Source: Massariosphaeria phaeospora (lineage: Eukaryota > Ascomycota > Dothideomycetes > Pleosporales). Taken from it: a DNA stretch of 64,000 nucleotides. Below are positions 1-13,363 of this stretch, one piece after another (within the stretch, counting starts at the first letter, position 1; every line of letters starts with the position of its first letter). The DNA lies in contig JAADJZ010000040.1 of assembly GCA_011032825.1 (NCBI GenBank), positions 1 through 64,000 of the forward strand, read 5' to 3'. Made by a program: the position numbers and the translations under genes. The notes under the pieces are model-generated. The model did no database searches. It saw only the letters and a list, made by a program, of their open reading frames with translations, and was not told the DNA's origin.

Positions 1-1900
1 TTTTGAGTTTTAGACAAATGCTGCTAAACAGAAAAAAAATACTAGCACGAAAAACAATTCTAAGAATAATGCAAAAAAGCTGTCTTTAGATAAACTTTAA
101 AATAAAAGAGTTTAAAAAAACGATTTGTACTAGGAAGCCTTGAAGGCCGTAAAAAAAAGCTAAACTAAAAAAAGTACCTGTAGGAAGTTTCTTTTAGGCC
201 TTTAATTAAAAGCGTCTTTAGTAGATTGCGCTATTAAAAACAACGCGCTTTTTTATCAAAGAAAAAAATAGGTGCCAAAAACGTATCAACTGCGTACTAG
301 ATTAATTTTTGAAGCTTACAACCTGCTTATTGCAAAGCACTCTAGCAAAAAAAACACCTACAATATTCTCAAAAGAAATTTCTTCTAGCTAGAAATAAGC
401 TCAAACATTTAATAGTACATTGCTAACTGCGATGCATGTAAACGAGCGAAACTATAGCAGAAAATAAAAAGTAGTTTTCTTTGCTCGCTCTTCGTTTTGG
501 ATAGAATCTAAAAAGAACTTTTTATAAACTTTATTACTAACTTGCCGAAAAGCAAGAAGTGCACGAATCTACTAGTTATTACAAACTAATTAAGCAAGAA
601 TATAATCTTGATCTCTATAGCGAAAATTAACGCAGCAACTATAGCAAAGGTATTTATTAAAAGAGTAGTAGCTTACTACTAGCTTTTTAACGCTATTGTT
701 TTTAACTAAAAAGCACAATTTGTAAGTAAATTCTAGAAAACGCTTTGCAAAGAGCTTAAAATCGTAAAGCAGCTATCTACAGCTTTTCACCTAAAAACTA
801 ACGAAGCTATAAAAAAAGCAAATTTAACAATTAAAACTATCTTAAGGCCGTTTGTAAATTGGAACTAAAAGAACTAAGCGCAGCTATGCTCTATTGTACA
901 AATTGCAATTTAAAAACAAAAAGCAGTGTTAACAAAAGTAAGCTTTTTCTTTCTCTAGCATAGTTACGAGATGGACTCAATTCAGCTCTAAGCAAAGAAA
1001 AGAGCGAATACGCTCTACTAGGCAACTCTAGACTCTCAGCGAAGCGCAGCGAAAATAGCTAAAAAAATAAAGAAAGTTATCAACTTCGCGCAAGCTGCTA
1101 TAGCGGAGGCCTAATAGAAGCAGAAAAAATAAGCAAATTAACATAGAAAAGAAGCGCTGCTGCTTTGAGTAGAAGATAAAGTGTAGTTGCAATACAGAAA
1201 ACACATCTCTAATAAGCGCCTAAGCAAGAAACTAGACTAGAAAAATAGCAAATATACAGTTTTACAAGTTAAGTTTTTAGGCAACGTAGTTTTAAACACA
1301 CTTTCTAAAATAAATCTAACATTTTCAATAAATAAGCTTAGACTTGCGGCAGATAATTTTTTGAAGAGCTAGACAGTGTTTAATTAGCGCTTAAGAAGCG
1401 TTACCGTAGAAAGCGAGCAAGAATAGCTAGTTAAGCGCATTACAAGTAAGCGCTAGAAAAAAGTTAAAAAAAGCTAGAAGCTAGAATATTAGGTTAAATA
1501 GACTAGCTATAACTAGCTTACATAAGAACTAGCGCTAGAACTCGAAAACACAAAAGCTTTATCTACTTAGCAAGAATTTTTAGCAGCTTACTAGAACGCC
1601 GATGGAAAATTGCTAAAAAACTTTCAAAACGGCACGCCTTTAGAAAGAACGCTAGGACGCTAGCGAAGTAAGTAAATTGCTACAGATTAAAGAAAAAGCT
1701 TATGTAATAGGCTAAAAGCTCTATAAATTGCTTTGGTCGTAGAACTTTAGTAGCTATTAACGCTGTACGTAACAGCTTCGACGATACCTAAAAAAGCTCT
1801 ACTAGTTTCTAGTTAACGAAGGCCTTGCGGTATTAGGTTTTTACATAGCCTTCAAAAGCGCTCCGCAGGTAATTTGAAAGCTAACTAACTATAAAGTATA
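1..1900 (+). mobile_element. RIP-degraded Ty3/gypsy chromovirus pol remnant (3' part)
   Basis: Reading the plus strand through stops, about 960-1620 resembles the C-terminal end of a gypsy integrase: a QRSAAKIAKKIK-like segment near 1036, a VEDKV.LQYRKHISN segment near 1170, a NKLRLAADNFLKS segment near 1331, then a chromodomain at about 1415-1600 (E.LVKRI, LEY.VK.TSYN, LT.E, LELEN, ST.QEF). The dots are TAG or TAA codons, and nearly all sit where chromodomains have tryptophan, as G-to-A changes of TGG would give. The frame stays recognisable for a few hundred bases beyond the chromodomain. The 5' part of the element lies outside the window or is too decayed to read, and I found no LTRs. Family assignment is by recalled motifs, not a search. 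Confidence 0.72.
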
Positions 1901-4030
1901 TAGAGCTCTTTTGTCCGCGCTGTAGATAGACTCTATCGAATTCATTACATTCTTTATCTAGAACTTGCTTTCCTAGGCGATCCTCTTTTAGTAGGCGCTG
2001 AAATATACGAGCTGTTGATATTTTCATAAGCATCGTTGCTATTAACGCGTAGTTTAAAAGAAAGCGTAAGCTCGCGTAAGCTAGTGCAGTTAGTATAAGT
2101 ATGTAATAAACTACTGTAATAACTTACTTCTAGTCTTTAGTAGTTACTAGTGTTAGATTCTCTAGAGTTAACGTCTTTACAAACTCTTGCCAATTTATTT
2201 TAGCTTTCTCGTTTTTAAACGAATTATTCTTTAACTTAGCTAATTTGTCTAAGTAGATACGTTGCATAATTCTATTAGTAGCCTCGCTAGCGCTAAATAT
2301 TCGCGACATTAGCTAATTCTTAATTTTCTTCTTGTTTTCTAGTGCTTTGGTAATTTGTTCAAGAATGTTTTTGTGCTGTCGAAAGTTAACATTGTAATAA
2401 ATACAAGCCTACTTTTTATAGGCAAGGCTAAGTTTTGCTTAAAGCTACTTAATTGCGTATTGTAAGTACAATAACGTAATAAACTAATATAATAACTTAC
2501 TGCTTTTCTGTGCGCAGTAGCGTTGCTTATCTAAAAGCTTAAGTTTAGTTGCTAACTACTTTTTCTAGTCGTGCGCAAACAACGCAGTAAACTTCTCTTT
2601 CGCCTTAAGCTTTTTCTTAAGCTAGTATTTTGCTTGCTAATCTTTTGCACTAGCATTTGCAATAGCTTTTTTTTTAGCATTTAGGTAAGCTGTTTAATTT
2701 CTCTAAGCAGTTGCGCAGGTAGTATTGCTTAATTAACTCTTAGATAGTAGCTTGTAATGTGTAAAGCGCTTTTTTCGTAATTCAACGCAACTGCGATTTG
2801 CTAGTACGCTAAAGACTTCGTGCTTTTTAAACTCAAAGCTCTAAGTTTGTTAGCAGATGCTATAATAAACTTTTGTAATAATTACATTTGTAAGCGCTTT
2901 CTACTTTGCTAGCTTAAACCTAGTCGAAATCTCAATTTCGTAAAGCGAAAGCAACTTATTATCAAGCTCGTAGTTTATCTCGTTGTTAAGTTTCTGCTTA
3001 ATTGCGGCTATTGTATTTGTAATAAATGTAGGTAATAATAAAGCTAGTTGTAGTACGTAGGTAGGTAGAAGTAGAAAGTAGAGTAGCAAAAAGTTAGGTA
3101 GCGAATTTACAAGCTAAATTCTGTGTAGAGTAGCTTGTGCGCTGCTACAAAAGCTGCAGCTTTAGCTAGCGCTTTACTACTAGCTACTTAAAATACGCAC
3201 TTTTGCTACAGCTTCTACAGCTTCTTTACCTACTATAATTATTACGAATAATTATTACAACTTTCTACTCTCTACACTACACCTATTACGCATTAATTTT
3301 TCTGCGATAGCTTGCACTAAGCAAACTAACTACTACTACTTTGCTACTAGCGGCAAAGTTTTGCAAAAGCTTTTTGCAGCAAAAGCAGCTCGCAAACCTA
3401 GCAATTTGTACAAGAACAAGAAAAAACTAACAACAAGTAGTATAAAGAAGCTTTACTGCTAAAAGCAAAAAAGTAAGTTATTACAGTAGTTAATTGCAGC
3501 TTTGTCTTTAACAACATGTAGCTATTGCGTTGCGCAAAATTCAACGATACTAAAAATCAACTAAGCTCTTTATGCGCAAACTGCTATTTAGTTAGCTAGT
3601 TTGCAAAATTGCGCAAGAGTTTAAGCCTAATCTACGCTTTCAAGCTAGTGCAATTAAAGCTATACAAAAAGTAACAAAGGCTTTTCTAATTAGCATTTTC
3701 GAAAGTATAGCTTTCTACTTGTTGCTAGGTGCAAAGCTAACTTTAACAAATACTAATATTAACGCTATACACGCGAAATAAGTAACGATTAACACAAGAA
3801 ACATAAATCTAGCACAAAGATACTACAAGAAGTACAAAAAAAGTTCGCAGCAAATATAAAAGCTAAAGTCTAGTTGCTACTTGTTCTAGCAGTATAAAGC
3901 TATAATAATTTTAAATTTTTTAGTAATACCTAGCGTAGACGTTGCTTTGTACTTAGCTATTAAAATGCAACTAATTCTACGCTGTAATAACAATCTGTAA
4001 TAAACTTAAGCAACTTGTACTTTGCTAACG
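1901..4030. repeat. AT-rich RIP-degraded repeat DNA, unassigned
   Basis: The stretch is very AT-rich, with TA-dense sequence, scattered GCGC or ACGC islands and stops in every frame. The longest open stretch (2901-3089, minus, 62 codons) is hydrophobic low-complexity sequence and not a credible gene. It has the same composition as the recognisable transposon remnants on both sides, so it is probably further retroelement or DNA-transposon debris. I could not assign a family or find paired ends. Confidence 0.5.
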
Positions 4031-4502
4031 TTAAAATACAACATGTAAACTCTAAATATAACAACTTAACTATAACCTAACTATAACCTAGAGCCTGTGC
4101 GAGATAACTTAACTTTAACCTAAAGTTTATGCAACTCAACTCAACTATAACCTTGTACTAGCGTTAAAAGATTGAGTATATAAGTAAAGTTAGGTTAGAG
4201 TTATAAAAAAAGCAACTTAACTTTAACTCAACTTCTACCTATTCGCTAGCCTATACGCTAAAACGTTTTAGCGTAGATATAAGTTAGGTTAGCATAGACC
4301 TCTACAATTTTATATTTTAATATATTTTCTTTTTATAATTATAACAGCTAGTTATAATAAGTTTATTAACCTAAAAGTAGTACCTATAACTCAACTTTAA
4401 CCTACGCTTTAATTACTCTAACCTAACTTTAACTCTAGGTCTATGCAACTCTAACTTAACTTATACCTAACAATAAGTACTTTCTACTTATTCGCTAGCG
4501 TA
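4030..4502. repeat. Two degraded copies of the 393-bp MITE family, head to head
   Basis: Sequence rich in alternating AACTCAACTTTAACC-type runs matches the interior of the intact MITE at 48494-48886. One copy in plus orientation ends at about 4253 with the right terminal repeat (ACCTATTCGCTAGCCTA). A second in minus orientation runs from about 4268 to 4502 and ends with the complement of the left terminal repeat (CTTATTCGCTAGCGTA). The outer limit of the first copy is uncertain. The runs superficially look like telomere repeats, but the terminal motifs show they are MITEs. Confidence 0.5.
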
Positions 4503-6164
4503 ATTATAAGCAGAAAGAGCAAGCTAAATTTTGCTTTTTTAGTTAGATAATTGCGCGTTTTGTTGTTGAAACATGTTGCGTTGATAAAAAAGTAGAAGTT
4601 CTTAGCAGAAACTGTTTTACTTAGTAGTAAATTACGTTACCTATCTAAATTCGCTTTTGTTTGCGCAATTTCCGCTTGGTTATCTTTGCTAATTAATTTT
4701 CAAAGCTTTTTAATATAGTAGTCCTTGAGCGCGTTCTAATGCAGCATTAATTTAGCTTCTTTTACAAGCTAAAAGAAGCTGCTTTGCGCTAAAGTTAGCG
4801 ATCTAGTAATAAAATCGCGTACTAGCTTTAATTGCGATTTAAATTTAAGCGTATTGCTTAGAGTTTTTAACTGCTACGGCGTTTCTAGTGCGAAAAGTAG
4901 TAGTATAGTACACAGCTGTACTTTAAAACAATTAAAAACTACCTGCGCGTTAATAGAAACTAGCGTTAAAACTTTAAAAGCTTTTTTGCAGTTCTTTGTT
5001 GTAAACACTTTAAAAAACACGCTTTTAAAGGCTAGCAAAAAGCTTTTTTTGTTAATATAAAAAACGCGCTAGCGCGCTAAGTCTCAAATGCGTTAAGAGT
5101 ACTTTAGCTTTAGCAGCGAAAAGCAAACTACATCTAGCAGCTAAAGAATATAAAATAAATAAGCTAGCATGCAAAGCGTAAAAATCTTGTTTTTAAAGCA
5201 ATAGTTTTTAAAATTCTAAAATTAGTAGCTTTTATAGCTGTCTAAAATAAGTAGCTAATACTTTCTTTCTAACGCGCTTTTGTATGCGCGTTAAAGTGCT
5301 TTAACTATTTAAAACTAAAAGCGTTGTTTGTCTAGCTGTTTTTAGAAACTAAAAGCTTCTAATTGCTAAGTATAAAGTTCTTTTTGTACTATGCTAAGAT
5401 GTAAACGCGCTTTTTGTAAATAATAAACAGCGAGATTGCGTACTTTGCGGCGCAAATGCTCTAGATAACTATTACCTACTTTCGATTGTTTAGCTAGATA
5501 AAATTAGGTTGAGTACGTTTTTAAAAGCTTGTAACGACTTTTATAAAGCTAATTACGCTTATCTAAAAGCTAGTTTTGTTAAAGTTGTGCACGTCGTCGT
5601 TGTAAACGCCGTACTTAGCTTTAGTATTCTCTACTAGCTTGAACTACGCGCTAATTATCTCTAGATTCTTTTGAAGTATTCTTTGCCTATTTTTAGCTTA
5701 GTTGAACGCTATTTTAAGCTAATCTAAACGCGTTACAAATCTCTTAGCCTAGTATTTGCCAACTAGCTTTCTACTGCGCACACTTAGCACTTTATTAGCT
5801 ATATCTACTACTTTACATAGCCGAGGCGCGAATTCTCGCGAATCGAAGTTAAGTATATATCAAACAATTGTTTGCTCTTTAGTTGCTGTAAGCTTATAGC
5901 CGTTAGCAAGTAATTTAAAGCAAAATAGAGTTTCTTTAGCGCGTTTAAAAAGAGTATAGTAATTAACGTTAAAAGCAGCAGCAGCAGCTTAATAGCTTTA
6001 AAATTGGCTAGCTTAAAAGGCTGCAAGGGCAATCTAAAGCCTCTTTTCGTTTTGCTGTAATAACGCGTTGTTTAGTTGAGGCATAACAAGATAATAAGAA
6101 GAGTAGCAGCCTTGGCAGATTTTGTCGCTCTCGGTGGTTTGTCGCTCTCGGTAGTGGATTACGT
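4503..6164 (-). mobile_element. RIP-degraded pogo/Fot1-type DNA transposon (partial)
   Basis: From about 4640 to 6060 this matches base for base, with many transitions, the minus-strand transposase of the elements at 42434-44282 and 44599-46450, including the same antisense open stretch (4854-5060). The right, transposase-N-terminal, end is preserved: a terminal repeat at about 6111-6164 built from two copies of a GAGAGCGACAAA motif, finishing in ACGT and followed by a TA dinucleotide (6165-6166). No matching left terminal repeat was found. Sequence left of about 4630 no longer aligns with the relatives, so the left end is lost or replaced. The terminal repeat differs from the other copies, so this is a separate family. 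Confidence 0.7.
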
Positions 6165-6166
6165 TA

Positions 6167-6482
6167 GGCTAAAAAGATATTAGCAAGACTTGGCAATTTG
6201 ATTATTGAGCTTGGTTTGATTATTGAGCCTAGGAGCACTAGCGAGCGAAAGCGAGCAAGTGCGTAGAACGAGTAGAGCAGAGAGAAAATTCTTCTCGCTA
6301 CTCTCGCTTGCCGCTCGCAGAATTTCGTGCACCACACAAACAGAGCCTAATTATTACATGCCCTGCTCTTACTTGCTGACGGATGAGGCGTCAAGCTCGT
6401 AGAATTAATTGAGTAGATTTGGGCCAGTCATTATATATTTATTAGGTTCCAAAATTTTCAAATGAACAACAATATCTCCTCC
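6167..6482. other. Transition from AT-rich block to gene-rich DNA
   Basis: Composition changes here from RIP-type AT-rich sequence to balanced sequence. A short run of GCGAGCGAAAGCGAGC-like words occurs at 6240-6320. No gene is visible. Confidence 0.5.
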
Positions 6483-6562
6483 AGTCCTATGGTGTAGCGG
6501 CTATCACGTTCGCCTCACACTTCAGTGCGCGAAAGGTCCTGGGTTCGATCCCCAGTGGGACT
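6483..6562 (+). tRNA. tRNA-Val (CAC) with an 8-nt intron
   Basis: A full cloverleaf can be drawn. The acceptor stem AGTCCTA pairs with TGGGACT (one T-G pair). The D arm is GTGTAGCGGCTATCAC. The anticodon stem TTCGC/GCGAA is at 6509-6513 and 6529-6533, and the T arm contains GGTTCGATCC. The anticodon loop reads CTCACAC only if 8 nt (6520-6527) are removed after position 37, the usual nuclear tRNA intron site. The anticodon CAC at 6516-6518 gives valine. It is followed by a T-rich stretch. Confidence 0.93.
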
Positions 6563-7083
6563 AACTTTTGTTGAATTGATCGAATATTTTTGGTGATGTG
6601 GTGGTTGTGGGTTGAGCTCGTGTGTGGGATAGCTTAGCTATGGTTTGATTTTTTTGGGATTTTTTGAACAATCTTATAACCACTTTTATCACATACAAAG
6701 GCTGCAAGCTTGAAGATGCAGTACTGTATTAGCATGCGTTCGAAAGGCCCCCGCGGACCCAATTTCGTGCTCCAGGACTGACTAAGTGGATTTCATATTT
6801 CAATAAAAAGCGACAGCACTACAAAACTGTAAAAAAAACTGTAGACCGTCACAGTGGTAGAAACACATCCAGAGCGCCTGACGTTGGTACCGTAGTTTAT
6901 TTACTTCTGATATTGAGCGAAAGTCAGACATCCGCTAGCATTGATTTCATATGGTCATTACTCCTTCTACCCAGGACCAAAAGAGGTTGGAAAGAACCAC
7001 GCTCTACTATGCGCAGAAGATCATTAACCCCAAACGCAACGACTGACACTTGACCACAGTCCAGTGCTCATCACCATTTCAGA
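6563..7083. other. Intergenic, downstream of tRNA-Val and 3' of ku70
   Basis: No open reading frame with coding character and no repeat pairs were seen. Part is probably the ku70 3' untranslated region. Confidence 0.5.
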
Positions 7084-9162
7084 TCATAATCCTTTCTCTT
7101 CGAGATACTCCTGCACCCTGCCAACAAGGTCTACTTTCTTTCCCGTGGTGGGCAGCCCCCTAGCCTTCAGAAAGTCCTTCAACGTTGCTACGACTTGCTT
7201 GCTGATATTCCCCTTGTTATTGACCTCAGCCATTTGCTGGTCGGTCATACCACCCTCGTCCTCATCGCCGTCTTCAGCCTTTACCTCTTTCTTGACTTTG
7301 GCCCGTTTCGCTGGCTTGCTATCTGTCTCCTCGTTCGCGGACGCTGCTGGACGTTTTCGCCCTGTGGGAAGCGACATTGATGGCTGGTTGCGAACTTGGA
7401 GCTTGTACTCTGCGTCGAAATCCTGGCCGAAGTCTTCTAGGAAAGGTGCAACGCGCTGAATCAGAGTTAGTATCAACAATTACATAGATGGGAGGGTTTG
7501 GCCTACTTTGTCGATTTGCTTGTACTTTGGAAGAGTTTTATCATCGGCCATGTCTGGTACTTCTTCTTCGAGCGCCATGGCCTGAAGTATGCGGTAGAAC
7601 CATTGCAGATCAGGGTTCGGATATTTTTCAGGGTCATAGACACCTTTCGGGAGTTGTAACTGCTCGACGACTTTTCGCATGACATCAGTCAATTCTTCTG
7701 TTGTCCGCAAGTGATCGATTTGCTCGGGGCACTGCCTTATATCGTCGGCGAAGGGAAGGGGAACAAGCCATAATCCTGGAGGCATTGTCTGTTCACCGTT
7801 GTCATCTAGTTTCTCTTCACCTGAAATAACGGCCACAATAACGGGTGCTGCATTCCGACGGGCGATGAACCACGCTAATGCCATCTTCTTGCTCTTGATA
7901 AGTTTCTGCTGGAGTGCAGAAAAGACACGCGTTGAACCTATGAAATCTGTCTCGGAGGGATATATGAAGGTCGCTTTGTTGGTGTTCGCCCAGAGTGGGA
8001 GGAGTGACACAGGTTTGAAGCCCAAAATGCGAATAATAGGCTCACCAAAGCACTGCCGTATCTGTACAAACTCCTCAGGGGTGAATGTGATGGTGTCCCC
8101 ACCAAACTTGTAAGCTTTTCTGAGCTCGGTCTTCTCCACTATGCGCGCGGTATCATCGGCCATATGTGATGTCGAGCTGGTGACAATCTGTGCCTTCTCA
8201 CCACCAACCCAGACGTAACAAGACTTGACGTGTTCCTGACGCTTGATAAGGATGTAACCCTTGACGCCGATGCGCATCCCCGGTCCGATCTCGAGGGGCA
8301 GACTGAACAGAGCTCGCCGTGGCGCCGCTTTAGAGTTAATGGATGATAGAAGCTGCTTAAGAAGCGTTATGCCGTCACCGCTCTTTGCTATCTTGGTCGC
8401 TGTCGTCACAGTTACCGGCGCATCTGGGTCAGAGGGAGACGACGGATAGACGAGATCGTCGTAGAACTTCGACCGATCGAAGCCATGATCAGTTCTCGAG
8501 ATGGGGAAGAGATCGATGGTGCAGCCAAGGTCGTACAAATCCCGAGCCCTAGTGATGGCAGTATCTTTGTCGTGCTTGGCCTTGGCTGGGTGGTCGTTGT
8601 CTGTCACCAAAAACAGCCGTCTTGACGAGAAGTTCGGGGCTTTTGTGGTGAAGATCTGGTTGGCGCAGAACAGCACCGTGGCTATGCTCGCGCCGTCCTT
8701 TGTAGGTTTCAGCAGCTCTTCCGCTTCGTCCTCGTTCTCCACAAGGTCGCGCAATCGTTTGACATCCTGAGCCGATGGCACATCCAGGTCAGAGAGAAGA
8801 TAGCAGTGCTGGAAGGTGCTATCGCCTTCCTTCAGATCTGTCTTCTCGGTCCCGAACAGCAGGATGCCCATCATGTCATTGGGGTTCGAGATGATGCGCT
8901 GCTGCATCAATTGGTATGCGCATTTGAGGGCGGCAGTTGTAGGCGAGTCGCGGTCGGCTTTCTTGTCATCTGAGAGCGGCGGCCGCTCCAGCATCGTCGG
9001 GCTGACGTCGATGGCGAACAGGACAGCATCCTTGATTGTTTTGTAACTCTGCAAAGATGTCAGTCGGCACTACGCCAGTCGCTCCCAATGGCGTACCGAG
9101 TCATCAATCTCCTCTTCTTCGTCTTCTTCTTCACCAGGCCGGTTGTCCTGCGGGTCTGCCAT
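7084..9162 (-). CDS. ku70: Ku70, DNA-end-binding subunit of the Ku heterodimer
   Basis: Three exons: 9162-9097, 9048-7507 and 7455-7084 (659 aa). Ku70 with Ku80 rings DNA double-strand ends in the nucleus, starts non-homologous end joining and acts at telomeres. An acidic N-terminus ([12 protein letters not shown]) leads into a vWA-like domain ([20 protein letters not shown]), the Ku beta-barrel core, and a C-terminal SAP DNA-binding motif at about residues 621-658 ([26 protein letters not shown]) after a basic nuclear-localisation-like stretch ([11 protein letters not shown]). Both introns are short with clean GT..AG ends and phase 0. The start at 9162 is chosen for its match to fungal Ku70 N-termini, although the frame stays open upstream to an ATG at 9489. 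It is divergent from ferrochelatase, 462 bp away. The length is normal for fungi. Confidence 0.95.
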
Positions 9163-9624
9163 GGTCTGGAAGCGGAGCCTGCGCGCGCCTGCGTGCAATG
9201 AGATTGCGGCCGACTGGAATGCGCTCGGAGAGTTCGATGGTGGCGCGGAAGTCGTAAAGTTGCGGAATCGAAGGCGTTCTGCGGGCTGTAATCGCTCTGG
9301 GACGTTGTCAATGGGTTTCGCAACGAAGCGTCGTGGTGGGCGTGAAGTGTAGCTGCGGCGCGGGGAAGGCAGCAGCGGCCCCGGGGCGCGCGTGTGCACG
9401 TGACGCACCAGCACTCGGCCCGGGTTTGCTTTGCGCAAATGCCGACACCGACGAGCGGTCGTCATCACCCGTTTTGTCGGGTTTGCCATTGGCTGCTAGC
9501 AGTCTCCATTAGGTAGTCGCAGAGTGGTCGCCGCTGCCACTTTCCTTCCTCCTCTACCTTGGAATGGCCACCGACAAGTAAACGCTGCTCTCCACTCCAC
9601 CTCCACTTCCTCCAATTGTGATCC
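9163..9624. promoter_or_regulatory. Divergent promoter region between ku70 and hem15
   Basis: A 462-bp GC-rich spacer separates the two start codons. No clear TATA box is seen. The minus strand is open in the ku70 frame for most of its length; see the finding on a possible longer ku70 start. Confidence 0.5.
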
Positions 9625-10955
<1,331 letters not shown>

Positions 10956-11329
10956 GATCAATGGAGAATCTGTACTTCAACTGTATGATAGCTAGCGCCG
11001 TACCCCATCCATAGATCGAAGCATTCGTAGCACTGCATATCACGTGATCCGCAATAAACCCAGAACTTTAGCACAAGTACATTTACAAATACAAAGTGAA
11101 TTAAGATTCGTTTAAAAGACGAGTACATGCAAGTCCTTCCCGGCCTGAAGTGGGTTCATGATCGGGTACGAACGGAAGGGGAGGGACGGGTAGGGATCGG
11201 GTTTTGGGGCGCCGACAAAGTTCGAGCGGCCGAAGAGCTTCAACACCTTGCTGACTTTCTCCCACCACGCTCTTTCCCACCCTTACCTCTTCCCATCTCC
11301 GGTTTCTTGTCCTCGTGCCATTTGCCAGG
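10956..11329. promoter_or_regulatory. Intergenic region and pda1 promoter, with a CACGTG palindrome
   Basis: Contains the 10-bp palindrome ATCACGTGAT at 11039-11048, a bHLH/Cbf1-type E-box about 280 bp before the pda1 start, and an AATAAA-like word at about 11053 that could belong to the hem15 3' end. No gene is visible. Confidence 0.4.
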
Positions 11330-12842
11330 ATGCTCTCGCGCGCAATTAGGAGGAGCATTGCATCGCCGCTCCGGCGCAATGCTTTTGCTCCCGCCGCGCG
11401 ACCTGCTTTCCGGGCCGTCACCACGGATGCGGCATCATCACACGCAGACCGGGAGGCTGTTCCAAAGGTACGGGCGTTGCCGCTGAACAGACTGACGTTC
11501 GAATCTGTTGTTAACGCTACATAGGAGGATGACAAGCCCTTCGAGATCCGCCTCTCCGATGAGAGCTTCGAGACGTACGAGCTTGACCCGCCGCCGTACA
11601 CGCTCGATACCACCAAGGCCGAGTTGAAGAAGATATACTACGATATGGTCGCCGTACGGTATGCACCCTCCGCTCTCCACTGGTAATGGCGCATACGCAG
11701 CAGGATCTGATATTGTTGTTCGTACAGACGTATGGAGATGGCCGCCGACCGACTTTACAAGGAGAAGAAAATCCGTGGATTCTGCCATTTGTCCACTGGC
11801 CAGGAGGCCGTCGCCGTCGGCATCGAGCACGCTATCGACCGACAGGACCACCTCATTACGGCATATCGCTGCCACGGCTTCGCTCTGATGCGCGGTGGAA
11901 CCGTTAAGTCTATCATCGGAGAATTGCTCGGAAAGCGGGAGGGTATCGCATATGGAAAAGGTGGCTCTATGCACATGTTCTCGCCCGGCTTCTACGGCGG
12001 TAATGGTATAGTCGGCGCGCAGGTCCCGGTTGGCGCAGGTATTGCTTTCGCGAATATGTACGAGGGCAAGAACAACGTAACTCTTGCGCTCTACGGAGAC
12101 GGTGCATCCAACCAGGGTCAGGTCTTTGAGGCATTCAACATGGCCAAGCTCTGGAACATACCCATCATCTTCGGATGCGAGAGTACGTGGCCGCTTGACA
12201 GCTCCTTTGATTTTTAATGCTAATCGAGTGTTTACAGACAACAAATATGGTATGGGTACGGCTGCTAACCGCTCCTCCGCTCTCCCCGACTACTACAAGC
12301 GTGGCCAGTATATCCCCGGTCTCAAGATCAATGGTATGGATGTCCTTGCCGTGATGGCTGCTGTCAAGTACGGTAAGGAATGGTGCGCGGCAGGCAAAGG
12401 CCCTCTAGTCTACGAATACGTCACCTACCGCTACGGAGGCCACTCTATGTCTGATCCCGGAACCACATACCGAGTATGGTCTTCCCTCTATCATGCGTCT
12501 TTCACCAGTTGCTAATGATATATCCAGACCCGTGAAGAAATCCAGCGTATGCGCAGCACGAACGATCCCATTGCCGGACTGAAACAGAAACTCCTCGATT
12601 GGGGCGTCACCTCCGAAGAGGAGCTCAAGTCGATCGATAAGGAAGCCCGCGCCCAGGTCGATGCCGAGGTCGCCGAAGCCGAGAAGATGGCTCCTCCTGA
12701 ACCAACAGGCAAAGTCCTATTCGAGGATATTTATGTGCGCGGCTCAGAGCCAGACTTCCTGCGAGGCAGGATCCCAGAGGAGAACTTTTACTACAACCAG
12801 ACGGACATGGGCACCGGACCCAAACCTGTGGCCAGGACTTGA
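11330..12842 (+). CDS. pda1: Pyruvate dehydrogenase E1 component, alpha subunit
   Basis: Five exons: 11330-11467, 11525-11658, 11728-12182, 12238-12473 and 12528-12842 (425 aa; yeast Pda1 is about 420). With E1 beta it decarboxylates pyruvate on thiamine diphosphate in the mitochondrial matrix. The presequence is Arg- and Ala-rich ([16 protein letters not shown]). The core carries [13 protein letters not shown], the ThDP motif [15 protein letters not shown] ending at [14 protein letters not shown], and the regulatory phospho-loop [16 protein letters not shown] then [10 protein letters not shown]. Every splice restores a conserved sequence ([31 protein letters not shown]). An in-frame ATG five codons earlier (11315) is possible; 11330 fits the presequence better. 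Confidence 0.96.
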
Positions 12843-13363
12843 GAACTGGATCGTCATGTTTGAGGCGCTTCGTGGAGATAGCTGTAATACTATGGTAACC
12901 GTTTCAGGGTTCTTTATCTATATGCGCTTTGCATGTCAGGGAGCGGGATTTGCAACTTGGGAATGTTATCGTAGTCGTGAGTGGTACCAATAGACTTTTT
13001 CTATCTGCCGGTCAGTGTATCATCATGGTTCGTTGAATTGAAGGAGATGTTCGCTACGGACTCTAGACTCAGTCGGCACTGGCCGGGCTAACACCTTCGT
13101 TCAGGGAATTCGTAAGCTGACCATCAAGCTCATTCTCAATTGATAGTATTGAAAGAAAGCCAACGGCGATTGCCTAGACGCTGACGTGACAGCCAAAGCT
13201 ACCGCATCACTAGTAGGTGTGATATCAATAGTAGCAAGTTACACAGTGTGTGACGACTGTCATTTAGATATCAACGATATCAGCTTGTCTACAAGAATAC
13301 AATAGAGGCTAATTGGTCTCAACCAGACAAACCACAGGATAGATAGAGTGAGCCGATATAAAT
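12843..13363. other. Convergent 3' intergenic region
   Basis: Lies between pda1 (+) and the membrane-protein gene (-). Only 3' untranslated sequence is expected, and no further gene is seen. Confidence 0.5.

Noticed and set aside
4030..4502. Telomere-like AACTCAACTTTAACC runs (also at 38818, 46453 and 48494)
   Set aside because: The runs belong to a MITE family with defined terminal repeats and, in one copy, an exact 8-bp target duplication. The units are irregular and not TTAGGG.
11438..12244. 268-codon open frame on the minus strand
   Set aside because: It lies antisense to well-conserved PDH E1 alpha exons and is a shadow of their codon bias.
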